Assembly: GCA_003164675.1 (NCBI GenBank) | Contig: PLTX01000017.1 | Coordinates: 1 to 38,870, forward strand | Origin: Verrucomicrobiota bacterium | Lineage (GTDB): Bacteria; Verrucomicrobiota; Verrucomicrobiia; Palsa-1439 | DNA length: 38,870 bases | Reading direction: 5' to 3' | Shown: positions 26,439-33,784 of the stretch, piece after piece | How positions within the stretch are numbered: the stretch's first letter is position 1 | How the letters are laid out: every line of letters begins with the position of its first letter | Notes under the pieces: generated by a model | Database searches by the model: none | Seen by the model: only the letters and a program-made list of their open reading frames with translations | Told to the model about the DNA's origin: nothing | Program-made: the position numbers and the translations under genes

Positions 26439-26675
26439 ACAAGGCAAGTCTCCCGGGCGCGTTTGAATGGCTGAATGCGCAAAAGTGGCCTCTCCACTCA
26501 CGTCAATAGGGCAAAACAAGCTCACCGTTGATACATTTGGCTTGATGGGGCCGGTGGATCTGCACGAGGTTCAGCAGCATGGCGCGACCGTTACGGGTGG
26601 ATATGCGCGATGGATGGTATCATGCAACGGTCCGGGGAAATGAGCAGATGATCAGGATGAGGGGATCGTCCCCCC

Positions 26676-27713
26676 CTAGTAATTATAATCGCACGACAGC
26701 GTTCCGGGTGTACTGACCTCCAACATGTACCGCACCTTCGCGACCTTCTTCTTGGCCCGATACGTCCCCTTCACGTTATGCCAGTTTCCCCAAAAGCTCA
26801 CGTTCTCCGCCGTCGGATCCGAAGACGCGCTCTCCAACCCTTGCGGCCTGATTTGCCCCGACGACGGGTTCGTGAATTTCACCGCCAACGTCGGCACGTT
26901 GCTGGACGACGACCCGCCGTTCATCAACCAGATCGTCGCGCCGCCGAGCTTTGGCGGTTTGTTGGTGATCACCAGGCCGTCCTCGTCCGCCAGTGCGTAA
27001 CAAAACGATTTCCGCGTCGTCCGGCAAAAGTCCAGCACGCATATGTGGCTCGTCACCTTCACGAACCGCGCCCGATCATTCTCGTTCACCTCCGGCGAAA
27101 GATAGTTCGACGCCATCCGCGCCACCTCAAAATTCTCCTGGTTCGTGTGGATGAGCTCATCGACGCAGAAATTCGTCGTCGCCGTCAACGTGTACTTCAG
27201 TTCCGCCTGCATCAACTGCGGCTTCGGCACAAACACCATCATCTGAAAATCCTTCGCCGCCATCGACACTCCATTGAAAATCTTCCCTTTCATCAGCACC
27301 GTCGGCGCCTTCCCGCCCTTCAACCGAATATCCAGATTGCTGATCACCATCGTCGGCACGTACCCCGCATTGCAGTCCCAATAGCCTGTCAGGAAAAACG
27401 ACCCGCCAAATGGCCCGTACGGCACCGCCATCTGGATCTCCCCGCTTCCCTTGACCACGCCCACCGGCACCACGTTTGTCCCGTCAATATTGTACGAAAA
27501 CGCCAGCTCGGTGAACGCACCCACCGCATAACCGTTCGTCGACACGGTGATACTGCTCGCGTTCGTCGCCAAATCATCCGTGCCATCGACGACCCAGAAT
27601 TTCTCGTTCACCACGTTCGTATCGGCAAATGCTGCACAAGCCGCCATCGCGCCGATTCCCACCAGCGCAATCACGCCCACACGACAGGAACTTCGGAAGC
27701 TTGGATTCATCAT
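26676..27713 (-). CDS. Hypothetical secreted protein
   Basis: A 345-residue protein beginning MMNPSFRSSCRVGVIALVGIG: a typical signal peptide with basic start, hydrophobic core and probable cleavage after AAFA, before DTNVV. The mature part is rich in beta-strand-like sequence, Asn, Ser and Thr and lacks membrane helices, so it should be periplasmic or secreted. It has several isolated cysteines (DCNAGY, NFCVDE, HICVLDFC, SFCYAL, LSCDY) that may form disulfides. I recognise no domain. Start choice is between two adjacent ATGs (27713 or 27710); a good promoter lies directly upstream. Confidence 0.8.
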   Translation of the reverse strand: MMNPSFRSSCRVGVIALVGIGAMAACAAFADTNVVNEKFWVVDGTDDLATNASSITVSTNGYAVGAFTELAFSYNIDGTNVVPVGVVKGSGEIQMAVPYGPFGGSFFLTGYWDCNAGYVPTMVISNLDIRLKGGKAPTVLMKGKIFNGVSMAAKDFQMMVFVPKPQLMQAELKYTLTATTNFCVDELIHTNQENFEVARMASNYLSPEVNENDRARFVKVTSHICVLDFCRTTRKSFCYALADEDGLVITNKPPKLGGATIWLMNGGSSSSNVPTLAVKFTNPSSGQIRPQGLESASSDPTAENVSFWGNWHNVKGTYRAKKKVAKVRYMLEVSTPGTLSCDYNY

Positions 27714-27723
27714 TGGCCCGGGC

Positions 27724-27752
27724 ACATTAGTCGCGACCACTGGGCCTGTCAA
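27724..27752 (-). promoter_or_regulatory. Predicted promoter of the secreted-protein gene, near-leaderless
   Basis: On the reverse strand a perfect TTGACA (27747-27752) and TAATGT (27724-27729) are 17 nt apart. The -10 ends 10 nt before the ATG at 27713, giving an expected leader of about 4 nt and no Shine-Dalgarno. Confidence 0.6.
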
Positions 27753-27986
27753 AGCTTATCGGCACGTTTCGCGCCAACCCGCGTTCGGTTCCGTCACTTC
27801 GCAGTTGAACGGGCGATGACCGCCGCGCAAACGACAAAACCAATTGCGGGCGCGAAACTATTTTTGTGAGGATCCCGTAGAGTGTCGACGGGGACTGCTA
27901 AAGACGAGAGTACCCAGTTCAGCAAAATCAGCGTGACGGGCGCTGGATCGTTCTAACGAACGTATCGGTGACGCAAACGGTTCTGT

Positions 27987-28640
27987 TCACCGCCAGATGA
28001 ACACGCTGAACACGCTCGCGTAGTCGTCGGTCCACAGGCGCGCTTGCAGATGGGGCGGCGGACGTTGCCAGCGTGGATCGCAGGTCAACCCCGCCAGCAA
28101 AACGCACCCGATTGTCCACCACTGGCTCTGTTGGCTCAATCGCAGGTGCGGTTCGATCAACGCGGGATAAACCGCCAGCGCGAGCAGGCTGCCGCAGTTA
28201 CTCGCCGCATACAGAAAGTACGGGTCGGCTGCGTCGCGATGTCCACTCGCGGAAAACCAGCGTTGCAACAGCGGGCTGGTGGCCGACACGACAAAGAACG
28301 GCACGCCGACCGTCATCGCCAGCACCGCCAGCAACCACGGAATCGGATTGTGCGTCGTGGGCGGCGCCCAACCGTGCGGGATCACCACCGGCATGACCAA
28401 GAACGCGAGCAGGAGCAGCACGGCGTGCAGCCCGGCCTGACGGCGCACGCCCAGCCATCGGGTCGTGAAATGCGCGTAGGCGTATCCGGCCAGCAGCACA
28501 GCCTGATAGAACACCATCGCCGTGTTCCACACCGCGGGCGAACCGCCCAGCAACGGCAACACCATCCGCCCGACCATCGGCTGCACCACAAATAGCAGCG
28601 CGGCACCGGTGAATATGGTTATGCCATAAACGATCAACAT
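27987..28640 (-). CDS. Membrane remnant of a fused MFS/spermidine-synthase-like protein
   Basis: A 217-residue protein. Residues 1-185 match the N-terminal membrane half of large fused spermidine-synthase-like proteins: GITIFTGAALLFVVQPMVGRMVLPLLGGSPAVWNTAMVFYQAVLLAGYAYAH and later TSPLLQRWF, FLYAASNCGSLLAL, with six or so TM helices. Residues 187-217 (DPRWQRPPPH, LWTDDYASVF) match the extreme C-terminus of the same proteins. The whole aminopropyltransferase-like domain between them is missing, with an intact frame across the junction near 28085. The ATG at 28640 follows a GGGGGGG stretch. I infer an in-frame internal deletion. Whether the residual membrane protein has a role is unknown. Confidence 0.8.
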   Translation of the reverse strand: MLIVYGITIFTGAALLFVVQPMVGRMVLPLLGGSPAVWNTAMVFYQAVLLAGYAYAHFTTRWLGVRRQAGLHAVLLLLAFLVMPVVIPHGWAPPTTHNPIPWLLAVLAMTVGVPFFVVSATSPLLQRWFSASGHRDAADPYFLYAASNCGSLLALAVYPALIEPHLRLSQQSQWWTIGCVLLAGLTCDPRWQRPPPHLQARLWTDDYASVFSVFIWR

Positions 28641-28665
28641 CGATCTGTCCCCCCCCAAACAACCA

Positions 28666-29763
28666 TTAAACAGCAGACTTTATGCCCAAACTGCGGCTCT
28701 GAATCTGGTCAATGGCCCATGCGGCGTGCTCGCGCACCAGCGGTTCGGGGTCGGCCAACGCCCGCTCCAGCGCGGGCAGGGCGGAGGCGTCGCCGGTGTT
28801 GCCGAGCACGACGCAGACGTTGCGGAGGAAACCGTGACGCTTGATGCGGAAGATCGGCGTGTCACGGAAGAAATCGCGAAATCGTTGTTCGTCCCACGAG
28901 AGAAATTCAGTCAATGGCGGCATCTCGCGCCGCTGAAACTCGCGCGCGGGCGAGAGTTTTGCGAACCGGTTCCACGGGCACACTTCGAGGCAATCGTCGC
29001 AGCCGAACACGTGGTCGCCGATGAGCGACCGCAACTCGACGGGAATCGCGCCCTTCAACTCGATCGTCAGATAACTGATGCACAGGCGCGCGTCTAGTTG
29101 GTGCGGCGCGACGATGGCGCGCGTGGGACACACGTCGGCGCAACGCTGGCACGCGCCGCAGTATTCGCGCGCGGGCTCATCCGGCGGCAATTCGAGATTC
29201 GTCAACACCTCGCCCACGAAAATCCAATTGCCAAGCTGCCGGCTGATGAGGTTCGTGTGTTTGCCGACGAATCCGATGCCCGCGCGTTGCGCCAGGCCTC
29301 GTTCGAGAATCGGGCCAGTGTCCACATACCAGAGCGAACGCGTTTCCGGTCCGCCACATTCATCGATGGCCGACGCGAGTTGCCTCAGTTTTTCGGACAG
29401 CACGTCGTGGTAGTCGCGCGCGCCCCACGCGTAACGCGCGATCCCCCCCTCTTCCCTCTTTGTGGGAAGAAGGGAACTCCCAGGATCCTCTGTGTTGTAG
29501 TTCAGCCCGACAACCACCACCGACCGCACATCCGCCAGAATTTTGGATGGATCGACGCGCTTCTCCGCGTTCTTCGCCATGTAACCCATCTCGCCGTGGA
29601 AACCCGATGCGAGCCACTGCTGGAATTCGTGTGTGTGTTGCGGCGACTGAGCGCCCGTGATACCGACGAGATCAAAACCGACCGCGCGGGCTTTCTCTTT
29701 GATTTGTAGAGCGAGCGTCCCGCTACAATGCCGCTTGCTGCTTGTAGATGCGGACGATTTCAT
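28666..29763 (-). CDS. queG: Epoxyqueuosine reductase
   Basis: Catalyses the last step of queuosine tRNA modification, reducing epoxyqueuosine using cobalamin and two [4Fe-4S] clusters. The 365 residues show FDLVGITGA, GEMGYMAKN, RVDPSKIL, IARYAWGARDYHDVL, YVDTGPILERGLAQRAGIGFVGKHTN, then the ferredoxin motifs CGACQRCADVCP and CDDCLEVCPW, and a C-terminal HEAT-like end (VREHAAWAIDQI). The ATG at 29763 lies inside the end of aroK (41-nt overlap); no alternative ATG/GTG start exists before the conserved region, so the overlap is probably real. Confidence 0.95.
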   Translation of the reverse strand: MKSSASTSSKRHCSGTLALQIKEKARAVGFDLVGITGAQSPQHTHEFQQWLASGFHGEMGYMAKNAEKRVDPSKILADVRSVVVVGLNYNTEDPGSSLLPTKREEGGIARYAWGARDYHDVLSEKLRQLASAIDECGGPETRSLWYVDTGPILERGLAQRAGIGFVGKHTNLISRQLGNWIFVGEVLTNLELPPDEPAREYCGACQRCADVCPTRAIVAPHQLDARLCISYLTIELKGAIPVELRSLIGDHVFGCDDCLEVCPWNRFAKLSPAREFQRREMPPLTEFLSWDEQRFRDFFRDTPIFRIKRHGFLRNVCVVLGNTGDASALPALERALADPEPLVREHAAWAIDQIQSRSLGIKSAV

Positions 29764-30250
29764 CGGCCTGCTGCCCCACGGTCATCGCCGAGGTGTCGAT
29801 TCGCAACGGAATCGCTTTGTAGAGGAGTTCGCGTTCGTGCAAGAGCGTCTCGACCCGTTTACGACGGTCCGCATCGGTTCCCAGCAAGCCCAGCAAGGGG
29901 CGATGCTTCGCATCCTTGGTTCGCTCGTACGCGACGTCGGCATCCACCCAACAGCAAATGACGACGCTCGTGCGGCCAAAATCTCGAAGATTGTTCGGAT
30001 CAAGCACGATGCCGCCGCCCGTGGCGATGACCCGATCTTCTCCGGAAGCCAGTTCGCGAACCAACGCTCGTTCCTGCTGACGGAAGAACGCCTCACCCAT
30101 CATTTCGAATATCCGCGAAATCGTTTGTCCATGGCGCTCCTCGATGACCTCGTCCATGTCCACAAACTTCATGCCGAGACGCTGCGCAACGGGTTTGCCC
30201 GCGGCCGTCTTGCCACTTCCCATGAATCCGACCAGCACCAGGTTCTTCAT
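29723..30250 (-). CDS. aroK: Shikimate kinase
   Basis: Phosphorylates shikimate with ATP in aromatic amino acid synthesis. The 175 residues start MKNLVLVGFMGSGKTAAGKPVAQ (Walker A GFMGSGKT), followed by the shikimate-binding DMDEVIEERHG, FRQQERAL, ATGGGIVLDPNN and the lid region RPLLGLLG. The ATG at 30250 is where similarity begins. The other shikimate-pathway gene here, aroD, lies 0.9 kb away in the same direction, separated by the methyltransferase gene on the opposite strand. Confidence 0.95.
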   Translation of the reverse strand: MKNLVLVGFMGSGKTAAGKPVAQRLGMKFVDMDEVIEERHGQTISRIFEMMGEAFFRQQERALVRELASGEDRVIATGGGIVLDPNNLRDFGRTSVVICCWVDADVAYERTKDAKHRPLLGLLGTDADRRKRVETLLHERELLYKAIPLRIDTSAMTVGQQADEIVRIYKQQAAL

Positions 30251-30313
30251 CGTGATGGATTGTAACAACAGATTCCGCTTCCGGCGAGCAAGGGATTGCG
30301 CTATAAGAAGGGC

Positions 30314-31120
30314 GTGAAGAAGCCCGGCTGGAAGGATCGTCTGATCCGCGGTGATTGCCGTGAAGTGCTGCGTGCGATGCCCGAGGAATCCGTGCACCTC
30401 GCAATTACGTCACCCCCCTACAACGTCGGCTTGGACTACGACGGTCACAACGACCGGATGTCGTACGATGAGTATCTGGCCTGGTTGCTGCCCGTATGGC
30501 GCAATCTCCATCGCGTGCTCGTGAACGGGGGGCGCCTTGCAGTGAACATTGCCCCGACGAGCATCAAGGATTTTCGTCCCGTTCACTACGACATAGCGGC
30601 ACAGCTGCGCTCGCTCGGGTTCATTATGCGCACGGAGATCATCTGGTACAAACAGACCATGCGCCGCCGCACCGCATGGGGTTCGTGGAAAAGCCCGCGC
30701 AATCCGCATATCATTCCCAGTTGGGAATACGTGCTCGTCTTTTCCAAAGGCTCGTGGACGCTCGAAGGCGACAAGAAGCTCGCCGATATCGATGGCGAGG
30801 AGTTTATCAAGTTTTCGGACGGGTTTTGGCCGATTGGGCCGGAAACGAAAGGCCGTCAGCCGTTTTTGAAAAGCTTGTATCCGACACGCCGTGGAAGGAA
30901 GGCGGCCCAAGCGAAACGCGACGGTCATCCGGCCCCATTTCCCGAAGAGTTAATCTACCGCCTGATCAAGTTCTACAGCTACCGCGGTAACGTCGTTCTG
31001 GATCCGTTTGGCGGGACGGGAACCGTGGCCGTCGTGGCGAAGAAGACGGGACGGCATTTCATCCACATCGACGTTTCGAGGAAGTACTGCCAGATTGCGG
31101 CGCAACGTTTGGCGCAATAG
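30314..31120 (+). CDS. Site-specific DNA methyltransferase (amino-MTase), orphan
   Basis: A 268-residue DNA methyltransferase of the beta type: the catalytic motif TSPPYN comes near the N-terminus and the SAM-binding DPFGGTGT near the C-terminus. SPPY motifs are common in N4-cytosine and also some N6-adenine enzymes, so the methylated base is not decided. GDCREVLRAMPEESVHLAITS and HPAPFPEELIYRLIKFYS are typical. Starts at TTG 30296 or GTG 30314 are both possible; I prefer GTG, with a TATAAG box ending 7 nt upstream. No restriction endonuclease is nearby, so it is an orphan, perhaps regulatory or a leftover. It sits between aroK and aroD on the opposite strand. Confidence 0.92.
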   Translation: MKKPGWKDRLIRGDCREVLRAMPEESVHLAITSPPYNVGLDYDGHNDRMSYDEYLAWLLPVWRNLHRVLVNGGRLAVNIAPTSIKDFRPVHYDIAAQLRSLGFIMRTEIIWYKQTMRRRTAWGSWKSPRNPHIIPSWEYVLVFSKGSWTLEGDKKLADIDGEEFIKFSDGFWPIGPETKGRQPFLKSLYPTRRGRKAAQAKRDGHPAPFPEELIYRLIKFYSYRGNVVLDPFGGTGTVAVVAKKTGRHFIHIDVSRKYCQIAAQRLAQ

Positions 31121-31133
31121 CCCGCCTGACCTA

Positions 31134-31859
31134 TCATCGGCCGTACAACTGCCGCATCAATTCGCGCGCGGATACCTGACCGGGCGCGACGGGCGTATCC
31201 AGGTAGCCGTACGTGAGACACGAACCGAGCTTCGGGAAATCGATGCGCGTCTGCGGACCGAGCGGTCCCATTCCAAGCACGCATAGCGGCGTGGGACGTT
31301 TCTCCGCGAGCAGCGCCCGCAACGTGGCAAGGTCTTCCTCGGTCTTGACCATCGTGGCGACCTTGGCCACGGTGCCGTAGCGGGCGGCCTTGTCGACGAT
31401 CACCCGGAGCTCCTCCAGCGGCGGCGTCCGCCTGAAATCGTGGTGCGACACGATAAGCGCGCGCTTGTGCTCGCGAGCCAGAGCCGATACCTGCTCGATG
31501 ATCGGGCTGCGCAATTCGATGTCTGCCGCCGCGAGATGGCGCAACGCCTCCTCGAACAGCGGCAGGCGCAATTCATCCGGTTGCTTCCATTTCCCGCCCT
31601 CGACCGCGAGACGAACCGTGACCACCACCGGCAGGCCGCGCGCTTCGATGGCTTGCGCGTGCTTGAGCCAGACCGGTTCCGCGCGGGGCGAGTGCGGCGC
31701 GTACGGCCCGATCAGGTCGACGCGCACTTCCACAATATCGCAATCGCGCTCGGCGCGGGCCGCCAACAGGGCCAGCGTGCCCTGTTGCGAAACGCTGCCG
31801 ACAACGCGCGGCGTGTCCCCAAGCGTATAGTTGCCCAGCCCTTTCTGCGACTCCGTCAC
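31134..31859 (-). CDS. aroD: Type I 3-dehydroquinate dehydratase
   Basis: Converts 3-dehydroquinate to 3-dehydroshikimate through a Schiff base. The 241 residues contain the substrate region DIVEVRVDLI, the catalytic histidine in VSHHDFRRTP and the Schiff-base lysine in VAKVATMVKTEED, and end with RIDFPKLGSCLTYGYLDTPVAPGQVSARELMRQLYGR, typical of type I enzymes. The start is GTG at 31859, where a TACCCT box ends 7 nt upstream on the reverse strand. It converges with the methyltransferase gene. Confidence 0.94.
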   Translation of the reverse strand: MTESQKGLGNYTLGDTPRVVGSVSQQGTLALLAARAERDCDIVEVRVDLIGPYAPHSPRAEPVWLKHAQAIEARGLPVVVTVRLAVEGGKWKQPDELRLPLFEEALRHLAAADIELRSPIIEQVSALAREHKRALIVSHHDFRRTPPLEELRVIVDKAARYGTVAKVATMVKTEEDLATLRALLAEKRPTPLCVLGMGPLGPQTRIDFPKLGSCLTYGYLDTPVAPGQVSARELMRQLYGR

Positions 31860-31925
31860 GCCCGATAGGGTACCCTGCCGCGGGGCGGAGGGAAAGCGAT
31901 TCCTCGCTCGTGCGAAAGTTTTTCA

Positions 31926-31954
31926 TTGGCGGTTGGGGGCAAACGTTCTACAAT
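31926..31954 (+). promoter_or_regulatory. Predicted promoter of the zinc-ribbon/EIIA gene
   Basis: TTGGCG (31926-31931) and TACAAT (31949-31954) are 17 nt apart, about 30 nt ahead of the ATG at 31987. Consensus match and position only. Confidence 0.5.
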
Positions 31955-31986
31955 TAGTTGTGAGTGTCCGACAAGCCAGCGCATCC

Positions 31987-32823
31987 ATGAATAATATCTT
32001 GAATCAATTGATCCAGTTGCAGGAACTCAACTTCGCGAAGGAAGAACAAAAGGCTTCCAATTCCAAAATGCCGCTTGAGCAGTTGGAAAAATCCATTGTT
32101 AAAATCCGCGCGCAGTTGCCACCCGAAGTGGCCGACCGCTACGACCGTCTCCAGAAACACTATCCGCTGGCCGTGGTCCCGCTTGCGAACGGAAGCTGTT
32201 CGCGGTGCGGCCTGGCCGTGCCCATCGCGGTGGTAAACGCCGCCAAGGCCGGCGACCAATTGCAGTATTGCCCGCATTGTGGCCGGTTCCTCTTTTACCC
32301 GGACACGGTGGCTCGCCAGCCGAAGAAGAAACTTGACAGCAAACGGCCGGTGGAGGTTGGCATTGCGCGTTTCTCCGCACCCGGCCTGATGGCGCCCAAG
32401 CTGGCCGCGACCACGCACGAAGAGGTCATCGGCGAGTTGGCGAAGTTGCTGGGCGACGGCGGGTTTGTGGAAGACCCCGCGACCGTGACCGAGTTGGCGC
32501 TACGCCGCGAAGCGATTGTCAGCACCGCGGTGGAACACGGCCTGGCCTTCCCCCACGTCCGCGATGTGGAAGGCGGCGGCCTGACCTTCGCCGTCGGCAT
32601 GAAAGAAAAGGGCATCAAATTCGGCGCGCACGAAGATCATCTGAGCAAGATATTCTTCTTTATCGTGATCCCCACACCCGCCACCGCATTTTATCTGCGA
32701 TTGCTGGCCGGCCTGGTCCGCACATTCGAGTCGACGGAGGCCCGCAAGGAATTACTCGACTGCGATACACCGGAACAAATGTGGAAGACGCTCGTCAAGC
32801 TCACGAAAACCACCGTGCCGTAG
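31987..32823 (+). CDS. C4 zinc-ribbon domain fused to PTS EIIA (PtsN-like) domain
   Basis: A 278-residue two-domain protein. Residues 1-60 form a helical, coiled-coil-like stretch (MNNILNQLIQLQELNFAKEEQ). Residues about 70-105 hold a four-cysteine zinc ribbon (CSRCGLAVP and YCPHCGRFLFYP) of the CT398-like kind. From about 140 comes a type-2 EIIA domain with the phosphorylatable histidine in HGLAFPHVRD, followed by VGMKEKGIKFGAHEDHLSKIFFFIVIP. EIIA-Ntr proteins regulate rather than transport, and no PTS permease is nearby, so a regulatory role is likely. The fusion itself is unusual. The 277 nt after it contain an 8-bp hairpin (32895-32912) and the operator described below. Confidence 0.9.
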   Translation: MNNILNQLIQLQELNFAKEEQKASNSKMPLEQLEKSIVKIRAQLPPEVADRYDRLQKHYPLAVVPLANGSCSRCGLAVPIAVVNAAKAGDQLQYCPHCGRFLFYPDTVARQPKKKLDSKRPVEVGIARFSAPGLMAPKLAATTHEEVIGELAKLLGDGGFVEDPATVTELALRREAIVSTAVEHGLAFPHVRDVEGGGLTFAVGMKEKGIKFGAHEDHLSKIFFFIVIPTPATAFYLRLLAGLVRTFESTEARKELLDCDTPEQMWKTLVKLTKTTVP

Positions 32824-33031
32824 AGAGGTCGGTTGAACAGTTCTCCGCTGTGGGCTGATTTTCAGGCCTACACCACAGAGGATCGTCCTGCTGGGTTCTT
32901 CCCTGGAAGAACTCTCTGTCCAGGGCGCGATGGTACCGTTACGCGTCCGCGCCGCTTCGCATTGCCCCATCCTCAATCCCGTAGTAGCCGATCATCTGCA
33001 CGCCACACCAGGCTCCATCATGATCTTGAAT

Positions 33032-33047
33032 ATGACAAAACTGTAAT
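33032..33047 (+). promoter_or_regulatory. Putative response-regulator box A
   Basis: ATGACAAAACTGTAAT, 54 nt before the response regulator start, agrees in 14 of 16 bases with the palindrome upstream of the autotransporter. Both resemble the E. coli CusR/HprR box. A TATGTT at 33081-33086 may be the -10 box, placing this site just upstream of the -35 region, as for an activator. Confidence 0.6.
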
Positions 33048-33100
33048 CAGGCTGTGCTGGTTAGCGGAACGGCTTGGGTGTATGTTGTGGCCGTAACATC

Positions 33101-33784
33101 ATGAAAACGCTTGTCGTTGAGGATGATCGCAAGATCGCATCCTTCATCCAGAGGGGACTGAAAGAACAAGGCTTTGTCGTCGAAGTGTGCGCGGACGGTA
33201 ATGAAGGCTACACGCGCGCGATGTCGCAAATCTATGATGTGATTATCCTCGACATCATGCTCCCTGGCCGTGATGGCCTGAGTATCTTGCGCGCGTTGCG
33301 GGAGAAGAAACGCGTCGTTCCGGTCATCTTGTTGACGGCCCGTTCGGGACTGAATGAGCGCGTTGAGGGATTGAACCTCGGGGCCGACGACTATCTCCCG
33401 AAGCCGTTCTATGTGGAAGAATTGATTGCTCGCATTCAGGCGGTGGTTCGTCGCGCGTCGGGTGAGCAATTGACGCAGTTGACAGCCGACGGATTGGTGG
33501 TAAATCTCATCACGCGTGATGTCCTGCGAGGCGACGAACGGATCGACCTCACCGCCCGAGAATTCAATCTGCTGGAGCTATTGATGCGTTCCCAGGGGCG
33601 TGTGTTCACGCGCACCCAGATCCTCGAACATGTGTGGGGTTATGATTTCGACCCACAAACCAACGTGGTGGATGTATACATCCGGCGATTACGCGCGAAG
33701 ATTGACGTATCGTCGGAACCGTCACGGATCGAAACCGTGCGCAGTGTGGGCTACCGCTTTCGCCGTCCGGAGCAAGGCGAATGA
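33101..33784 (+). CDS. OmpR-family response regulator (CusR/CopR-like)
   Basis: A 227-residue transcription factor. The receiver domain has the acidic pair Asp8-Asp9, phospho-acceptor Asp51 in VIILDIMLPGRDG, Thr79 and Lys101 in GADDYLPKPF. The C-terminal winged helix (LTAREFNLLELLMRSQGRVFTRTQILEHVWGYDFDPQTNVVDVYIRRLRAKID) is OmpR type. The sequence is closest in feel to heavy-metal regulators such as CusR/CopR. The ATG at 33101 matches the family start. Its stop overlaps the kinase start (ATGA at 33781-33784). A box resembling CusR sites lies upstream of it and of the autotransporter gene, so it probably controls both. Confidence 0.94.
   Translation: MKTLVVEDDRKIASFIQRGLKEQGFVVEVCADGNEGYTRAMSQIYDVIILDIMLPGRDGLSILRALREKKRVVPVILLTARSGLNERVEGLNLGADDYLPKPFYVEELIARIQAVVRRASGEQLTQLTADGLVVNLITRDVLRGDERIDLTAREFNLLELLMRSQGRVFTRTQILEHVWGYDFDPQTNVVDVYIRRLRAKIDVSSEPSRIETVRSVGYRFRRPEQGE

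Noticed and set aside
26778..27869. A 363-residue Arg/His-rich plus-strand frame.
   Set aside because: It is antisense to a protein with a good signal peptide and promoter; its extreme composition indicates a shadow frame.
30314..31120. A restriction-modification system around the DNA methyltransferase.
   Set aside because: Its neighbours are aroK, queG and aroD; no endonuclease or specificity gene is present.
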